Shown here: piece after piece, positions 39,811 through 50,127 of the stretch
How the letters are laid out: each line of letters begins with the position of its first letter
Position numbering within the stretch: the first letter of the stretch is position 1
Origin: Moraxella pluranimalium
GTDB lineage: Bacteria; Pseudomonadota; Gammaproteobacteria; Pseudomonadales; Moraxellaceae
Direction: 5' to 3'
DNA length: 64,000 bases
Assembly: GCF_002014825.1 (NCBI RefSeq)
Contig: NZ_MUYU01000006.1
Location: 186,001-250,000 of the forward strand
The notes under the pieces: model-generated
The model's input: the letters and a program-made list of their open reading frames with translations, nothing else
What the model was told of the DNA's origin: nothing
Databases searched by the model: none
Made by a program: the position numbers and the translations under genes

Positions 39811-40176
39811 ATGGCTAAAATAAGAAAAATTTCCATACCTATATCTATGGATGCTTTAAATAGATTAAATTACGATGTTTGCGAGAGCGGGGATTTACTT
39901 GAAATAATTATTGAAGAATCTGAATTTGATTCTTTATTGAAAACAGGAATATTTATTGAAATCAATAAACAACTGGATGTATTGGTCGGTGATTACGAAG
40001 ATGAATTGATTTCTTTTAAGGATTTTGAAGCGTTGGGAAAAATTCTATATGATTTTATTTGTATAAATCCAAATAATAAGGTTTTGCACAAGGTGTATTT
40101 AATTTATGAAATAGCCTGTATTCTAAAAACAGGGATGTTAATTAGCTTTACTCCTATAAACTTGGGGTCTGTGTAG
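39811..40176 (+). CDS. Small acidic orphan protein of unknown function
   Basis: 121 aa, no family recognised. No signal peptide or membrane segment; an acidic mixed alpha/beta protein with EIIIEESEFD and VGDYEDELISFKDFEALGKIL. AT-rich relative to neighbours. RBS is AAGGTGAG some 15 bases upstream, rather distant. Third small gene of the accessory stretch and followed by a 9-bp hairpin; the general look is that of an orphan immunity protein, but this is only an impression. Confidence 0.6.
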   Translation: MAKIRKISIPISMDALNRLNYDVCESGDLLEIIIEESEFDSLLKTGIFIEINKQLDVLVGDYEDELISFKDFEALGKILYDFICINPNNKVLHKVYLIYEIACILKTGMLISFTPINLGSV

Positions 40177-40177
40177 C

Positions 40178-40208
40178 ACGGCAAGGCGTACATCATGCAC
40201 CTTGCCGT
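40178..40208. repeat. Short palindrome after the third orphan gene
   Basis: ACGGCAAGG (40178-40186) pairs with CCTTGCCGT (40200-40208), 13-nt loop containing GCGTACATCATGC, similar to the inner part of the REP-like elements. No T-run, so not a typical terminator. Confidence 0.5.
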
Positions 40209-40225
40209 ATAAATCCCCACAAAGA

Positions 40226-40260
40226 AAAACACGCTTAAGCAAATCGCTCAAGCGTGTTTT
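40226..40260 (-). terminator. Intrinsic terminator of tRNA-Glu
   Basis: Perfect 11-bp stem (40226-40236 with 40250-40260), 13-nt loop, T-rich tail on the minus strand. Confidence 0.8.
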
Positions 40261-40267
40261 AGAATAT

Positions 40268-40343
40268 TGGCATCCCATAGGGGATTCGAACCCCTGTTAC
40301 CGCCGTGAAAGGGCGGTGTCCTAGGCCTCTAGACGAATGGGAC
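40268..40343 (-). tRNA. tRNA-Glu (anticodon UUC)
   Basis: 76-nt cloverleaf on the minus strand including encoded CCA. Acceptor stem GTCCCAT with ATGGGAT, anticodon loop CCTTTCACGG-type giving TTC, T-arm GGGGTTCGAATCCCC. The 3' end faces the accessory stretch 38.4-40.2 kb. Strong promoter upstream and terminator downstream. Confidence 0.96.
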
Positions 40344-40421
40344 ACTAGGTCGTAAAGTCAATCTGTATCAGTTTGCTTTACCAACTTTCGGCGCTTTCAC
40401 CGTTGTTCCGAAAGTGGGCAC

Positions 40422-40449
40422 ATTATAGCACAGTTTTGATGTTGGTCAA
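40422..40449 (-). promoter_or_regulatory. Promoter of tRNA-Glu
   Basis: Minus strand TTGACC (40449-40444), 16-bp spacer, TATAAT (40427-40422): near-consensus sigma-70 promoter about 80 bp upstream of the tRNA. Confidence 0.82.
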
Positions 40450-40561
40450 GCGATTTTTATAAAAATTTTGCCAAAATGCATAATATTTTTATAACTCATT
40501 GATTTATATAGATTTTAAATTGCAAATTATCCACCATAATCAGCCCAAGCCATCGATTTAT

Positions 40562-40619
40562 TTTAACAAACAAAAACCGTTCGTTCTGTGATTCATAAAA
40601 GGCAAAGAACGAACGGTTT
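40562..40619 (-). terminator. Intrinsic terminator of yajQ
   Basis: Perfect 14-bp stem AAACCGTTCGTTCT (40574-40587) with 40606-40619, 18-nt loop, followed on the minus strand by TTTTTGTTTGTT. The gene-free remainder between tRNA-Glu and this point is AT-rich with no further feature seen. Confidence 0.82.
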
Positions 40620-40635
40620 GATGGCTTGGTATCAA

Positions 40636-41124
40636 TCAATCTTTGAAATTATTGAATTGTAGCGGTACGCCAAAGGATTTTTCTTTTAGAAATGCCATCG
40701 CTGCTTGTAGATTGTCCTTTTTCTTGTCGGTGACACGCACCTTGTCGCCTTGGATGCTGGCGGCGACTTTTAGGTCGGATTCTTTGAGTGCTTTGGCGAT
40801 TTTTTTGGCACTGTCGGCATCCAGACCGTCTTTTAGGTTGATGACTTGTTTGGTGTGCTTGCCTGATTGTGCCTTGTCCTGTGGGTCAAGCGATTGCAAA
40901 TCCACGCCACGCTTGATGAGCTGTTTTTCAAAGATGGCATAGACATTGTCCGCCTGTAGCTCATTGTCTGTGGTGATGGTGACGGTTTTGGCTTTTTCGT
41001 TCAGCTCGATGCTGATGTCACTGCCTTTGAAGTCAAAACGAGTGGCGATTTCTTTGTCGGCATTGCCGATGGCGTTGCGGACTTCTTGGACATTCAATTC
41101 AGATACGATATCAAAAGACGGCAT
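40636..41124 (-). CDS. yajQ: YajQ family nucleotide-binding protein
   Basis: 162 aa, exactly family length. It begins MPSFDIVSELNVQEV and contains RFDFKGSD and the C-terminal DKKKDNLQAAMAFLKE, all typical. Two ferredoxin-like (RRM-like) folds; members bind cyclic-di-GMP or nucleic acid in some species. RBS GGAG (TTTGGAGTAA) precedes the ATG. Monocistronic with its own terminator. Confidence 0.95.
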   Translation of the reverse strand: MPSFDIVSELNVQEVRNAIGNADKEIATRFDFKGSDISIELNEKAKTVTITTDNELQADNVYAIFEKQLIKRGVDLQSLDPQDKAQSGKHTKQVINLKDGLDADSAKKIAKALKESDLKVAASIQGDKVRVTDKKKDNLQAAMAFLKEKSFGVPLQFNNFKD

Positions 41125-41159
41125 AATTTACTCCAAATTTTTCATAAAAACTTTTAAAA

Positions 41160-41861
41160 TCAACATTCTACGCCATTATCATCGGCATGGTCATCCCCAT
41201 CCCCATCGGCTGTATCAGCATCATCGCTTGGGTAGACAGGGCTAAGTAGCGGTGTGTGATTGACGATGTGACAAAACAGTTCGGCGGTTTTTTGGGTGTC
41301 GTACAAGGCAGAATGGGCGTGCGAATTATCAAACTCAATCCCTGCCATGATACAAGTGCGAGCAAGCACCGTATGACCATAGGCAAGGGCGGCAAAGCTT
41401 GCGGTATCTAGCACGCTAAAGGCATGAAATGGCGAATGATTTTTGCTGTTGGTGCGGGCAATCGCCGCATTCAAAAATCCCAAATCAAAATGCGCATTAT
41501 GACCCACAAGGATGCACTGACGACAGCCGTGTTCTTTTTTGAGTGCTTTGAGCTGCTTAAAAATACGGCGTAAGGCGACTTTTTCGTCTTCGCTGATGGC
41601 TTTGCGAAATGGGCTGTCAGGATTGATGCCCGTGAATTTGAGCGCGGCAGGTTCAAGGTTCGCCCCTGCAAAAGGCTCAATATGTGCATTGAGCGCTTCG
41701 CCTTGATACAGTTTGCCCTGCTCATCCATCAAAATCGGCACGCAAGCAATCTCAAGCAGTGCATCGGTCACAGCATTGAACCCTGCGGTCTCAACATCGA
41801 CAACCACCGGCAAAAATCCACGAAAGCGATTGGCGATGGTCGGTGTTACAGCATCACTCAT
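41160..41861 (-). CDS. rnt: Ribonuclease T
   Basis: 233-aa DEDD-family 3'-5' exoribonuclease trimming tRNA and other small RNA 3' ends. Active-site acids in VVDVETAGF (Asp22, Glu24), [10 protein letters not shown] and [13 protein letters not shown]. The last 24 residues are an Asp-rich low-complexity tail ([13 protein letters not shown]...) absent from the E. coli enzyme. The start overlaps the pyrC stop by four bases (ATGA-type), so it is translationally coupled to pyrC. Confidence 0.93.
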   Translation of the reverse strand: MSDAVTPTIANRFRGFLPVVVDVETAGFNAVTDALLEIACVPILMDEQGKLYQGEALNAHIEPFAGANLEPAALKFTGINPDSPFRKAISEDEKVALRRIFKQLKALKKEHGCRQCILVGHNAHFDLGFLNAAIARTNSKNHSPFHAFSVLDTASFAALAYGHTVLARTCIMAGIEFDNSHAHSALYDTQKTAELFCHIVNHTPLLSPVYPSDDADTADGDGDDHADDNGVEC

Positions 41862-42922
41862 TGGCTCACCACTTGCCAGTCGATATCCGTGCCTGCCAGT
41901 AGTGGCGTCAGTGTCTTATCGCCAAGATAGGTGTAGCTAGTTGGGATGGTTTGGGCTTGTTTGATAAGCGTGATGGTGCTGGTATTGACGGGTAAGCCAT
42001 AGAAGTTTGCGCCAAAGACCGATGCGAAGTTTTCAAGCTTATCAAGCGCATTCATCTGTTCAAAGGCGGCGGCATACAGCGGTAGGGCGTGCACAGCACT
42101 ATAGCAGCCAGCACAGCCACAGGCGGACTCTTTGGTGTGGGTGGCGTGCGGTGCAGAATCTGTACCCAAGAAAAACTTCGGATTGCCACTGGTGGCGACT
42201 TGTAATAGACGCTGTTGATGGCTTTGGCGTTTTAGGATTGGTAAGCAATAATAATGCGGTTTGACACCACCGACCAGTAGATGATTGCGATTGAACAATA
42301 AATGCTGCGGCGTGATGGTGGCAGCGACATTGTCAGCTTGTGCTAGGACAAAATCAGCTGCATCGCTTGTGGTGATATGTTCACAGACGACTTTGAGCGA
42401 TGGGAAGTGGCTGATGATATCGCTTAATACATCATCCAAGAATCGCTTTTCACGGTCAAAGATATCAATATCGCTGTGCGTCACTTCGCCATGCACCAGT
42501 AGTGGCAGGCCAATCTCTTGCATGGTCTCAAAGACACTGTAGCGACCTTTGATATCGGTGACGCCATCGGCTGAATTGGTGGTTGCGCCTGCTGGGTATA
42601 GTTTGACCGCTGACACGACACCTGATGCGACTGCGGCACGGATGTCATCGCTCGTGGTATGGTCAGTCAGATACAGCACCATGCGTGGGTCAAAGGCATC
42701 TTTGCGTGCTTGCGCCAAATCACTTGCCATCAGTGCATCCAAGATACGCTCACGATAAGCGATGGCTTGTTCTGTGGTTTTGACAGGCGGCACCAAATTT
42801 GGCATACAAATCACACGGTTAAAGCTACCTGCGGCGTGTGGCACAGTCGTCGCTAGGGCATCACCATCACGCAGATGGATGTGCCAGTCATCAGGCTGAA
42901 TGAGAGTAAGAGTAGTGGTCAT
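41858..42922 (-). CDS. pyrC: Dihydroorotase
   Basis: 354-aa zinc amidohydrolase closing the dihydroorotate ring in pyrimidine synthesis, class II (E. coli PyrC-like). Zinc motif [10 protein letters not shown] (His14, His16), [15 protein letters not shown] containing the carbamylated-Lys segment, HGEVT, CEHITT and the substrate loop FLGTDSAPH. First gene of a two-gene unit with rnt. Confidence 0.96.
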   Translation of the reverse strand: MTTTLTLIQPDDWHIHLRDGDALATTVPHAAGSFNRVICMPNLVPPVKTTEQAIAYRERILDALMASDLAQARKDAFDPRMVLYLTDHTTSDDIRAAVASGVVSAVKLYPAGATTNSADGVTDIKGRYSVFETMQEIGLPLLVHGEVTHSDIDIFDREKRFLDDVLSDIISHFPSLKVVCEHITTSDAADFVLAQADNVAATITPQHLLFNRNHLLVGGVKPHYYCLPILKRQSHQQRLLQVATSGNPKFFLGTDSAPHATHTKESACGCAGCYSAVHALPLYAAAFEQMNALDKLENFASVFGANFYGLPVNTSTITLIKQAQTIPTSYTYLGDKTLTPLLAGTDIDWQVVSQ

Positions 42923-43146
42923 AAAAGGCTCGCTTGGCTGATAATCTATTGAGTAATGATTGATAAATTATACAATATTTCTCAATGAAATGGCTAAAAA
43001 TCAATATCTTGTCATTATTCTAGTATGGGGCGGTTTTGTCAAGCTGTTTGCAGGATAAATTTCTCAAGCAGAGCAGAAAAAGCCAAATTGATACTGTATA
43101 CCTAAAAAAGTGCCTAAAAAAGCGTCCAATAAATAGGCAAAAAAAG

Positions 43147-43182
43147 ATAAAAAATTCCCAACCGCAGTACGATTGGGAATTT
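43147..43182 (-). terminator. Intrinsic terminator of argG
   Basis: AAATTCCCAA (43152-43161) pairs with TTGGGAATTT (43173-43182), 11-nt loop, T-run on the minus-strand exit. Confidence 0.83.
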
Positions 43183-43203
43183 GATGGTTTTAGAAAAACT
43201 GGC

Positions 43204-44562
<1,359 letters not shown>

Positions 44563-44803
44563 TTATCACAAAAAGAAATAAGGTCATGGCTGATTATAAC
44601 ATTTTGGCGGTTGTTGTGGGGGCTTTTGCAGAAAATTTCTTAAAAAAATGATAAATTTTGTCAGCGAACTTTGATATTTATACCCAAAAGGCTCAAAGCT
44701 TTGTTATACTATCAATTTTAGAAATGATGATTATTTCTTGGTAGGGCGTTCATGCATCGGCTGAATACCGTGGCTGAATACTGTACCAAGCATGGAAAAT
44801 GCC

Positions 44804-45298
44804 ATGACGACACAGCTACATATCGACACCCAGACACAGACCCTAAGCCTAATCCAAGACGGTCAAGTGCTGCGAAGTTTTTTGGTTTCAACCGCCAAAA
44901 ATGGCACAGGACAAGCCGAAGGCACAGGCTGCACACCGCTTGGCAAGCATAAGATTGGCGAGAAATTTGGTGATGACTTGCCAAATAACGCTGTCTTTGT
45001 CGCGCGTCAATTCACCGGTGAGCTGTATGATGATAAGCTTGCCTGCGAGTATCCCGAGCGAGATTGGATTTTGGGTCGGATACTGTGGCTCGATGGCTGT
45101 GAAGATGGCATCAATAAAGGCTGTGATGCCGATGGTGTCTGTGTTGATACCAAATCTCGCTACATCTATATCCACGGTACGCCTGATAGCGAGCCGATGG
45201 GCGTGCCACGCTCGCACGGCTGTGTGCGGATGCGTAATGATGAGCTGGTGTGGCTGTATGACCAAGTGGCTGTCGGCTGTGATGTTGTGATTGTATAA
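44804..45298 (+). CDS. L,D-transpeptidase (YkuD domain) family protein
   Basis: 164 aa, almost entirely a YkuD domain: IHGTPDSEPMGVPRSHGCVRM holds the catalytic His (near 123) and Cys140 in the SHGCVRM core. These enzymes cross-link peptidoglycan peptides or attach lipoproteins. No signal peptide is visible with the ATG at 44804 (GGA seven bases upstream) nor with 44792, which is unusual for a periplasmic enzyme. Fifteen bp before a small lipoprotein gene, probably the same transcript. Confidence 0.87.
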   Translation: MTTQLHIDTQTQTLSLIQDGQVLRSFLVSTAKNGTGQAEGTGCTPLGKHKIGEKFGDDLPNNAVFVARQFTGELYDDKLACEYPERDWILGRILWLDGCEDGINKGCDADGVCVDTKSRYIYIHGTPDSEPMGVPRSHGCVRMRNDELVWLYDQVAVGCDVVIV

Positions 45299-45313
45299 AT
45301 TAAGGAAACTCAG

Positions 45314-45739
45314 ATGAAAAAATTAGCAATTGTTTTGGCGACAGCTTTGGCACTCAGTGCCTGCCAAAGTTATGATGGACTAAAAATCACCAAAAAAGAC
45401 GGCATGACAACCGCCGTACCAAAGACCGCACCCAAACATAGCTTGCCTGCAGATAATGCGCTCAAATATGCCCCACAAGTCGCCCAAAATGCCGCCGAAA
45501 CAGGCAATTTGATTATCTTTTTTGAGCCATCTGCCAAAGCAGGCGTGCTTGAGATGGTCAAACGCCGTGGCGATGAGCTGATTTATAGCTATGAGAATTT
45601 TAATGGTATTGCCATTCGCCCGACTTATCATCGTATTGACGATACCATCAATGCTTACCAAAAGCTAACCGGCGTACTCAGCGTACAGCGTGATACCGTG
45701 CATGAGATTGGCTTGCCAACGCCAAATACGACGCAATAG
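45314..45739 (+). CDS. Small lipoprotein with inhibitor-I9-like C-terminal region
   Basis: 141 aa; family not recognised. Lipobox LSAC (Cys17) after a normal signal peptide. The C-terminal 75 residues (VLEMVKRRGDELIYSYENFNG, then IDDTINAYQKLTGVLSVQRD) have the strand-helix-strand pattern and closing GV.SV..D of peptidase inhibitor I9 / subtilisin propeptides, but no protease gene is adjacent. RBS TAAGGA eight bases before the ATG. Follows the YkuD gene closely. Confidence 0.72.
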   Translation: MKKLAIVLATALALSACQSYDGLKITKKDGMTTAVPKTAPKHSLPADNALKYAPQVAQNAAETGNLIIFFEPSAKAGVLEMVKRRGDELIYSYENFNGIAIRPTYHRIDDTINAYQKLTGVLSVQRDTVHEIGLPTPNTTQ

Positions 45740-45776
45740 TCTGTAGTGATGGTATCAAAATTACAAGGTTGTTTTT

Positions 45777-46763
45777 ATGAATTTACAAAAAGTTGATCTG
45801 AATTTGCTGTTTTATCTGGATGTGCTTTTGCGTGAAAAAAATGTCACCCGAGCCGCCGAACAGCTTGGCATCACACAGCCTGCGATGAGTAATATTCTGC
45901 GTCGATTACGCTCGTTGTTCAATGACCCGCTACTTGTGCGTTCGTCCGAAGGGATGACGCCGACCGAGCGTGCCTTTGAGCTACAGCCACGAGTGCGTGA
46001 AGTGCTGTCAGACATCACAACCTTGCTCGAGCCACGCACCGAGTTTCGCCCTTATAGCACATCTCGAGTGTTCCGCATTATGACGAGCGACTATGCCGAA
46101 GCAACGCTTGTACCACGCCTAGTCAAGGCATTACGCTCAGAAGCACCGAATGTCATCTTGGACTTTTTGACGCCGTCGGATGTATCGTACCGTGATATGG
46201 AACAGGGGCGAGTGGATTTGGCGATTAACCGCTTTAATGAAATCCCCCAAAGCTTTCATCAGGTCTTGGTGTGGCGAGATACTTTTAGCTGCCTGCTATC
46301 CGCCGAAAGTCCGTATGTCAATCGCTTTAATCTCAAAAATTACCTAAAAGCACAGCACGTGTGGGTCTCAAAGACAGGTATGGGCGTGGGCTTTGGGGTA
46401 AATCCCGAAAAATCAGGCGGTCTAGGCTCAATCGACCAAGCGCTACAACGACTTGGACAAAAACGCCAAATCAGCGTTTTTACCCGTCATTATCAGATGC
46501 CTGCGATGCTTGCGGCAAATAAGGATTTGATTGCGACATTGCCGACCCGTGTGGCAAAACTGCAAGCGGATAATAATTCGCAAATCGTCGTCAAAGAACC
46601 GCCGTTTTTTATCCCAGAGTTTGAGCTCACTATGGCATGGTCGCCACTACTTCAGCACCATCCTGCACATCGCTGGTTGCGTCAGTTGATTTTGCACGTG
46701 GCTCGTCAAGTCATCGCCGAAGAAGAGCAAGCTCAAAAAGCCCAAAAAACACAAACTGCTTAA
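45777..46763 (+). CDS. LysR-family transcriptional regulator (LeuO/NodD/PnbR-type)
   Basis: 328 aa. The N-terminal DNA-binding domain VDLNLLFYLDVLLREKNVTRAAEQLGITQPAMSN (cut here; about 6-40) belongs to the D-L-N-L-L-x-F/Y branch including LeuO and NodD. The effector domain spans about 90-300, and a Gln/Lys/Ala-rich tail ends the protein. AAGG lies before the ATG. It follows the lipoprotein gene by 37 bp and is closed by a terminator, so it may share the YkuD transcript; target genes unknown. Confidence 0.87.
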   Translation: MNLQKVDLNLLFYLDVLLREKNVTRAAEQLGITQPAMSNILRRLRSLFNDPLLVRSSEGMTPTERAFELQPRVREVLSDITTLLEPRTEFRPYSTSRVFRIMTSDYAEATLVPRLVKALRSEAPNVILDFLTPSDVSYRDMEQGRVDLAINRFNEIPQSFHQVLVWRDTFSCLLSAESPYVNRFNLKNYLKAQHVWVSKTGMGVGFGVNPEKSGGLGSIDQALQRLGQKRQISVFTRHYQMPAMLAANKDLIATLPTRVAKLQADNNSQIVVKEPPFFIPEFELTMAWSPLLQHHPAHRWLRQLILHVARQVIAEEEQAQKAQKTQTA

Positions 46764-46775
46764 TTGATGTATAGA

Positions 46776-46812
46776 AAAACCTATCATGGTGATTGCCTTG
46801 ATAGGTTTTTTT
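46776..46812 (+). terminator. Intrinsic terminator after the second LysR gene
   Basis: AAAACCTATCA (46776-46786) pairs with TGATAGGTTTT (46799-46809), 12-nt loop, seven T. Confidence 0.87.
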
Positions 46813-46818
46813 GATATA

Positions 46819-47793
46819 TTAATTAAACTGCATTGAATCTACTTTTATTTTTTCTTGCCATGTTTGCTGAACAAATTCTAAACCAGACCCTAAGTCCTCA
46901 TATGAGTGGCAACGAACCTGATTGGGATCAAACCCATCGGTTACAATGGTTGGTTTTTGCATTTCTTTTATGCTTTTATTGTATTTTACTTTAATGGCAT
47001 TGCTGTATATTACTTGTCTAGTTTGATTGTCAAAAAATGCGATAGAGACATAAATTGGCAATGGATGCAAATAGCGCAACTTTCTTTTATCTTCGTGAAG
47101 GTTGTAGAGTCGCGGTGTAAGATAATATCCAACAGCGCTAACCGTAGCAAGATTATTTTGGCTTTCTAAGGTTTTGATTTGGTTTGCGATTTCAGGGTTC
47201 ATTTTAAAACCAGAAAAACAATCGTTTAACAATCCATATGAATAAAGGCTGTATGTAAAATACCCCTTGTTGGCATTAATCATGGCAGTATACAGGCCTT
47301 TACTGCTGTCATAATAACCCAAATCAACCTTGATAGCACCAAGTTCGGTAGCTTGATCGTATGGACCAAAATCTAGATTAATAGTCTTTTTGTATAGAGG
47401 ATATTTGTTGCGAACCGCAGGGATGATATCACTATATACATAATTCTCTAGCTGGCTTTGCTTGATAGAGTCATAACGTGCAGACTCATATGCATCTGTG
47501 AGATTATTAACAGAGTAGATGATATCTGTCGCATCAGCTTTATTTTGTTTGATTCTTTCAGAAAGAAATGCAATCTTGGCAAAGTATATAACCTCGTCAC
47601 GCCCCTCGTATACATATTCGTTATAAGGAATTGAATAATCAATCTTATTCAAGTCGGCATTTGCCAATAGAACTTTTGGATTGGTTACCGCGAGCAGTCC
47701 GTCATTAACGATGGTTTTGGGATAGCCAAATACAGCAAATGCACTGTGTGAAAAAGACAATGCAGCTATCGCAACCAGGGGCAGAATTCTCAT
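46819..47793 (-). CDS. Secreted protein of unknown function
   Basis: 324 aa, no family recognised with confidence. Signal peptide MRILPLVAIAALSFSHSAFA, then a long mixed alpha/beta region rich in Tyr and Asn with only two cysteines (LNDCFSGF, QVRCHSYED), possibly one disulfide. AAAGGAG-type RBS (rc of ctcctttttt) precedes the ATG. AT-richer than its neighbours. It starts 15 bp after the FixH-like gene on the same strand, so it could be the last gene of the ccoG-fixH unit, although its relation to cytochrome oxidase is not evident. Confidence 0.7.
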   Translation of the reverse strand: MRILPLVAIAALSFSHSAFAVFGYPKTIVNDGLLAVTNPKVLLANADLNKIDYSIPYNEYVYEGRDEVIYFAKIAFLSERIKQNKADATDIIYSVNNLTDAYESARYDSIKQSQLENYVYSDIIPAVRNKYPLYKKTINLDFGPYDQATELGAIKVDLGYYDSSKGLYTAMINANKGYFTYSLYSYGLLNDCFSGFKMNPEIANQIKTLESQNNLATVSAVGYYLTPRLYNLHEDKRKLRYLHPLPIYVSIAFFDNQTRQVIYSNAIKVKYNKSIKEMQKPTIVTDGFDPNQVRCHSYEDLGSGLEFVQQTWQEKIKVDSMQFN

Positions 47794-47808
47794 TTATTAA
47801 CTCCTTTT

Positions 47809-48441
47809 TTAATTGGTTTTATTTATCCGCTTATCCCGTTGGTCGGGCAAGGTGGTTTGGCTTTCTTTAAAGCTAGATAGGGGATAGAAAACCACATTTT
47901 GGGCGGGTAATTTCTCGGTTTGTACCAAACGCCAATTGTGCGCACCATCATTGCCAACTTGCAGATAATATTTGCCGGCATCTGGGTCAAGCTTGACCGT
48001 GCCTTGATATAGATTGGCTTGGGTATGGTTAAGTGTAAAATCACGGTCTTTGCTATCATCGGTGGCGTGAGAGATACGCACCGCCAAAGTATCAGGATAG
48101 GTGAGCGGTGAGCCATCACGAAGTTTGCCACTAGATAGGCTGTCATCAGGATAACGAAGCTCAAAGCTGACCTGAGTCTCATCGCCTTGAGTATTGAGAC
48201 GCATCACACCAGCCAATCCCAAATCATAACTCATCTTATCTCGAGAAGCATCTTGGTATAGGGTTTTACCGTCCATATACCAGTCATCACGCACGGTAGA
48301 GTCTTGGATTTTTATCGAAAAATAAATAAAATACAAACAAACAATCACGACAAACACAGGCAGACCGATGACAAAAATCAGCACCATGTAGTTTTTGTAC
48401 CAAATATTGGCTTGTGGCTTGTTGTTCGATTGGGTAGTCAT
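47809..48441 (-). CDS. FixH-like membrane protein, cbb3 oxidase assembly
   Basis: 210 aa: one N-terminal transmembrane helix (about 19-42; YMVLIFVIGLPVFVVIVCLY) and a periplasmic beta-rich domain with LRYPDDSLSSGK and ..YYLQVGNDGAHNWRL. Position directly after ccoG and the topology fit CcoH/FixH, needed for assembly or stability of the cbb3 oxidase; sequence similarity read by eye is modest. The ATG at 48441 gives a short cytoplasmic tail; the 17-codon longer frame is not supported. Confidence 0.68.
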   Translation of the reverse strand: MTTQSNNKPQANIWYKNYMVLIFVIGLPVFVVIVCLYFIYFSIKIQDSTVRDDWYMDGKTLYQDASRDKMSYDLGLAGVMRLNTQGDETQVSFELRYPDDSLSSGKLRDGSPLTYPDTLAVRISHATDDSKDRDFTLNHTQANLYQGTVKLDPDAGKYYLQVGNDGAHNWRLVQTEKLPAQNVVFYPLSSFKESQTTLPDQRDKRINKTN

Positions 48442-48468
48442 GTGATTATTTTTCCCAAGTAAGTATCC

Positions 48469-48503
48469 AAAAATCAAGCCCCATTGTATCACAACAGGGC
48501 TTG
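48469..48503 (-). terminator. Possible terminator between ccoG and the fixH-like gene
   Basis: CAAGCCC (48475-48481) pairs with GGGCTTG (48497-48503), 15-nt loop, then ATTTTTGG on the minus strand. Moderate strength; could reduce read-through into the fixH-like gene. Confidence 0.5.
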
Positions 48504-48522
48504 GTTTTTAAGGCTAGGCAGG

Positions 48523-49962
48523 TTATTTTTTGCCTTTTGGCGGTTCATAGATGAACACATCTTGCGCTGATGCACTGTATTTACCATCTTTACTATACAC
48601 AGTGATGGTAATTGGCGTGCTACCTGCTTGCAAGGTCGCAGGGTCAGCTGTGATGTTTACCGGCAAATCATAAGGCTCGTTGGCGTCTAGCGGTAGTTCG
48701 TCAAAGCGGGCTTTGAGATGCATACCGTTAGCATTTTCAAGCTTGACCTTATAGACATTGCGTTCGTCAGTTTTATTGACTAGCTTAAGCACATAGCTGT
48801 TTTTGACCATACCATCACGACCGATGGTAGATAGCTGTTTGCGGTCATGGCGGATTTCCATCTCAAGTGGCGCACGACCCGTTGCCACAAGCACCGCCGC
48901 TACGATACACGCACTCAGCACGCCGATATAGGCAAAGATACGCCAGCCGATGATTTTGGTCTTTTGTTTTTCGACCAATTGACGCTCGGTGGTGTAGCGA
49001 ATCAGACCACGTGGATAGCCGACTTTGTCCATGATTTCGTTACAGGCATCGATACAGGCAGCACATTGAATGCATTCAACTTGCAAGCCATCACGGATAT
49101 CGATACCAGTTGGGCACACTTGCACACACATGGTGCAGTCCACGCAGTCGCCGTAGCCTTCAGGGTGGCTGTCTTTTTTGCGTGCGCCACGCGGTTCGCC
49201 ACGCTCATAGTCATAAGAGACAATCAAGGTGTCTTTATCAAACATCACTGACTGGAAACGACCATAAGGGCAGATGTACACGCACATATGTTCACGCATA
49301 TAGCCTGCATTGATGTGGGTCACAAAGGTGATGATACCAAAGAAAATCCAGCTAAGCTTGCTCCACTCCATAAAAAACAGTGGATTGCCGTTCAAAATCA
49401 GTTCATCAATCCCGACGACAAACGACATAAAAGTCAACGCCGTCACAATCGAGAACACACCCCAAATCGTATGAATCAAAGCAAGTTTGGCAAATTTGCT
49501 ACCGCTCATCGGTTCACGGTCAAATTTCATGCGCTTGTTACGTTCGCCAAGCACCAATTTTTCTACTTGCTGATACAGATGCACATAGATGGTCTGCGGG
49601 CAGGCATAACCGCACCACACACGACCTGCATAGACAGTGACCATAAATAGCATCAACGCAGCGATGATGAATACAAAGGCAAAGAAATAAAAATCCTGCG
49701 GCATGAATGTCGCCCCAAAGATATAAAACTTCGGCTCAGTGACATTAAACAAAATCGCTTGGCGACCATTCCAACGAATCCACGGTGCAATCAAAAAGCC
49801 AATCAAGATGGCATACATACTAAATAGGCGGATGTTTTGATATTTACCCGTGACAAATCGTGGATGGACACGTTTTTTGGTGGCATCCATGTCTTTGGAT
49901 GTTGGGATGATTTTTTCGGGTGCAGGGCGGGGTTTTTTCTTGGGTTTTTCTTGCTCTGACAT
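48523..49962 (-). CDS. ccoG: Cytochrome c oxidase accessory protein CcoG (RdxA/FixG), polyferredoxin
   Basis: 479 aa with five to six membrane helices and a central ferredoxin-like domain. CGYACPQT near residue 115, VYICPYGRFQ, then the two 4Fe-4S motifs CVDCTMCVQVCP and CIQCAACIDAC. The C-terminal periplasmic domain is IgG-like (from about 390). Needed for copper handling during cbb3 oxidase assembly. AAGG lies eight bases before the ATG at 49962, and the family starts with a Lys/Pro-rich tail like this one, so the 40-codon extension is rejected. Probable FNR site 230 bp upstream. Confidence 0.94.
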   Translation of the reverse strand: MSEQEKPKKKPRPAPEKIIPTSKDMDATKKRVHPRFVTGKYQNIRLFSMYAILIGFLIAPWIRWNGRQAILFNVTEPKFYIFGATFMPQDFYFFAFVFIIAALMLFMVTVYAGRVWCGYACPQTIYVHLYQQVEKLVLGERNKRMKFDREPMSGSKFAKLALIHTIWGVFSIVTALTFMSFVVGIDELILNGNPLFFMEWSKLSWIFFGIITFVTHINAGYMREHMCVYICPYGRFQSVMFDKDTLIVSYDYERGEPRGARKKDSHPEGYGDCVDCTMCVQVCPTGIDIRDGLQVECIQCAACIDACNEIMDKVGYPRGLIRYTTERQLVEKQKTKIIGWRIFAYIGVLSACIVAAVLVATGRAPLEMEIRHDRKQLSTIGRDGMVKNSYVLKLVNKTDERNVYKVKLENANGMHLKARFDELPLDANEPYDLPVNITADPATLQAGSTPITITVYSKDGKYSASAQDVFIYEPPKGKK

Positions 49963-50127
49963 AATATAAACCTTGGCAGTTGCCATCGCATTGCAAGTGC
50001 GACATAAATTTGCACACATTGATGGTGCAAACCTTAGGCTGGCTGGGGCTAAAAAAATCGCCAAGACTGCTCGGTGCTGCAAAAAAATGACCGAGTAATA
50101 AGCGTCCTAGCGAGTGCAATTATGTCT

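Noticed and set aside
40178..40208. Hairpin after the third orphan gene as intrinsic terminator
   Set aside because: No T-run follows on either strand; its loop resembles the REP-like elements instead.
38540..40210. Integron-like gene cassette array
   Set aside because: The palindromes lack the GTTRRRY / RYYYAAC core sites of attC, and no integrase is present in the window.
40268..40343. attL/attR duplication of the tRNA-Glu 3' end at the far side of the accessory stretch
   Set aside because: No second copy of the tRNA 3' segment was found around 38.2-38.6 kb by eye, and no integrase gene is present.
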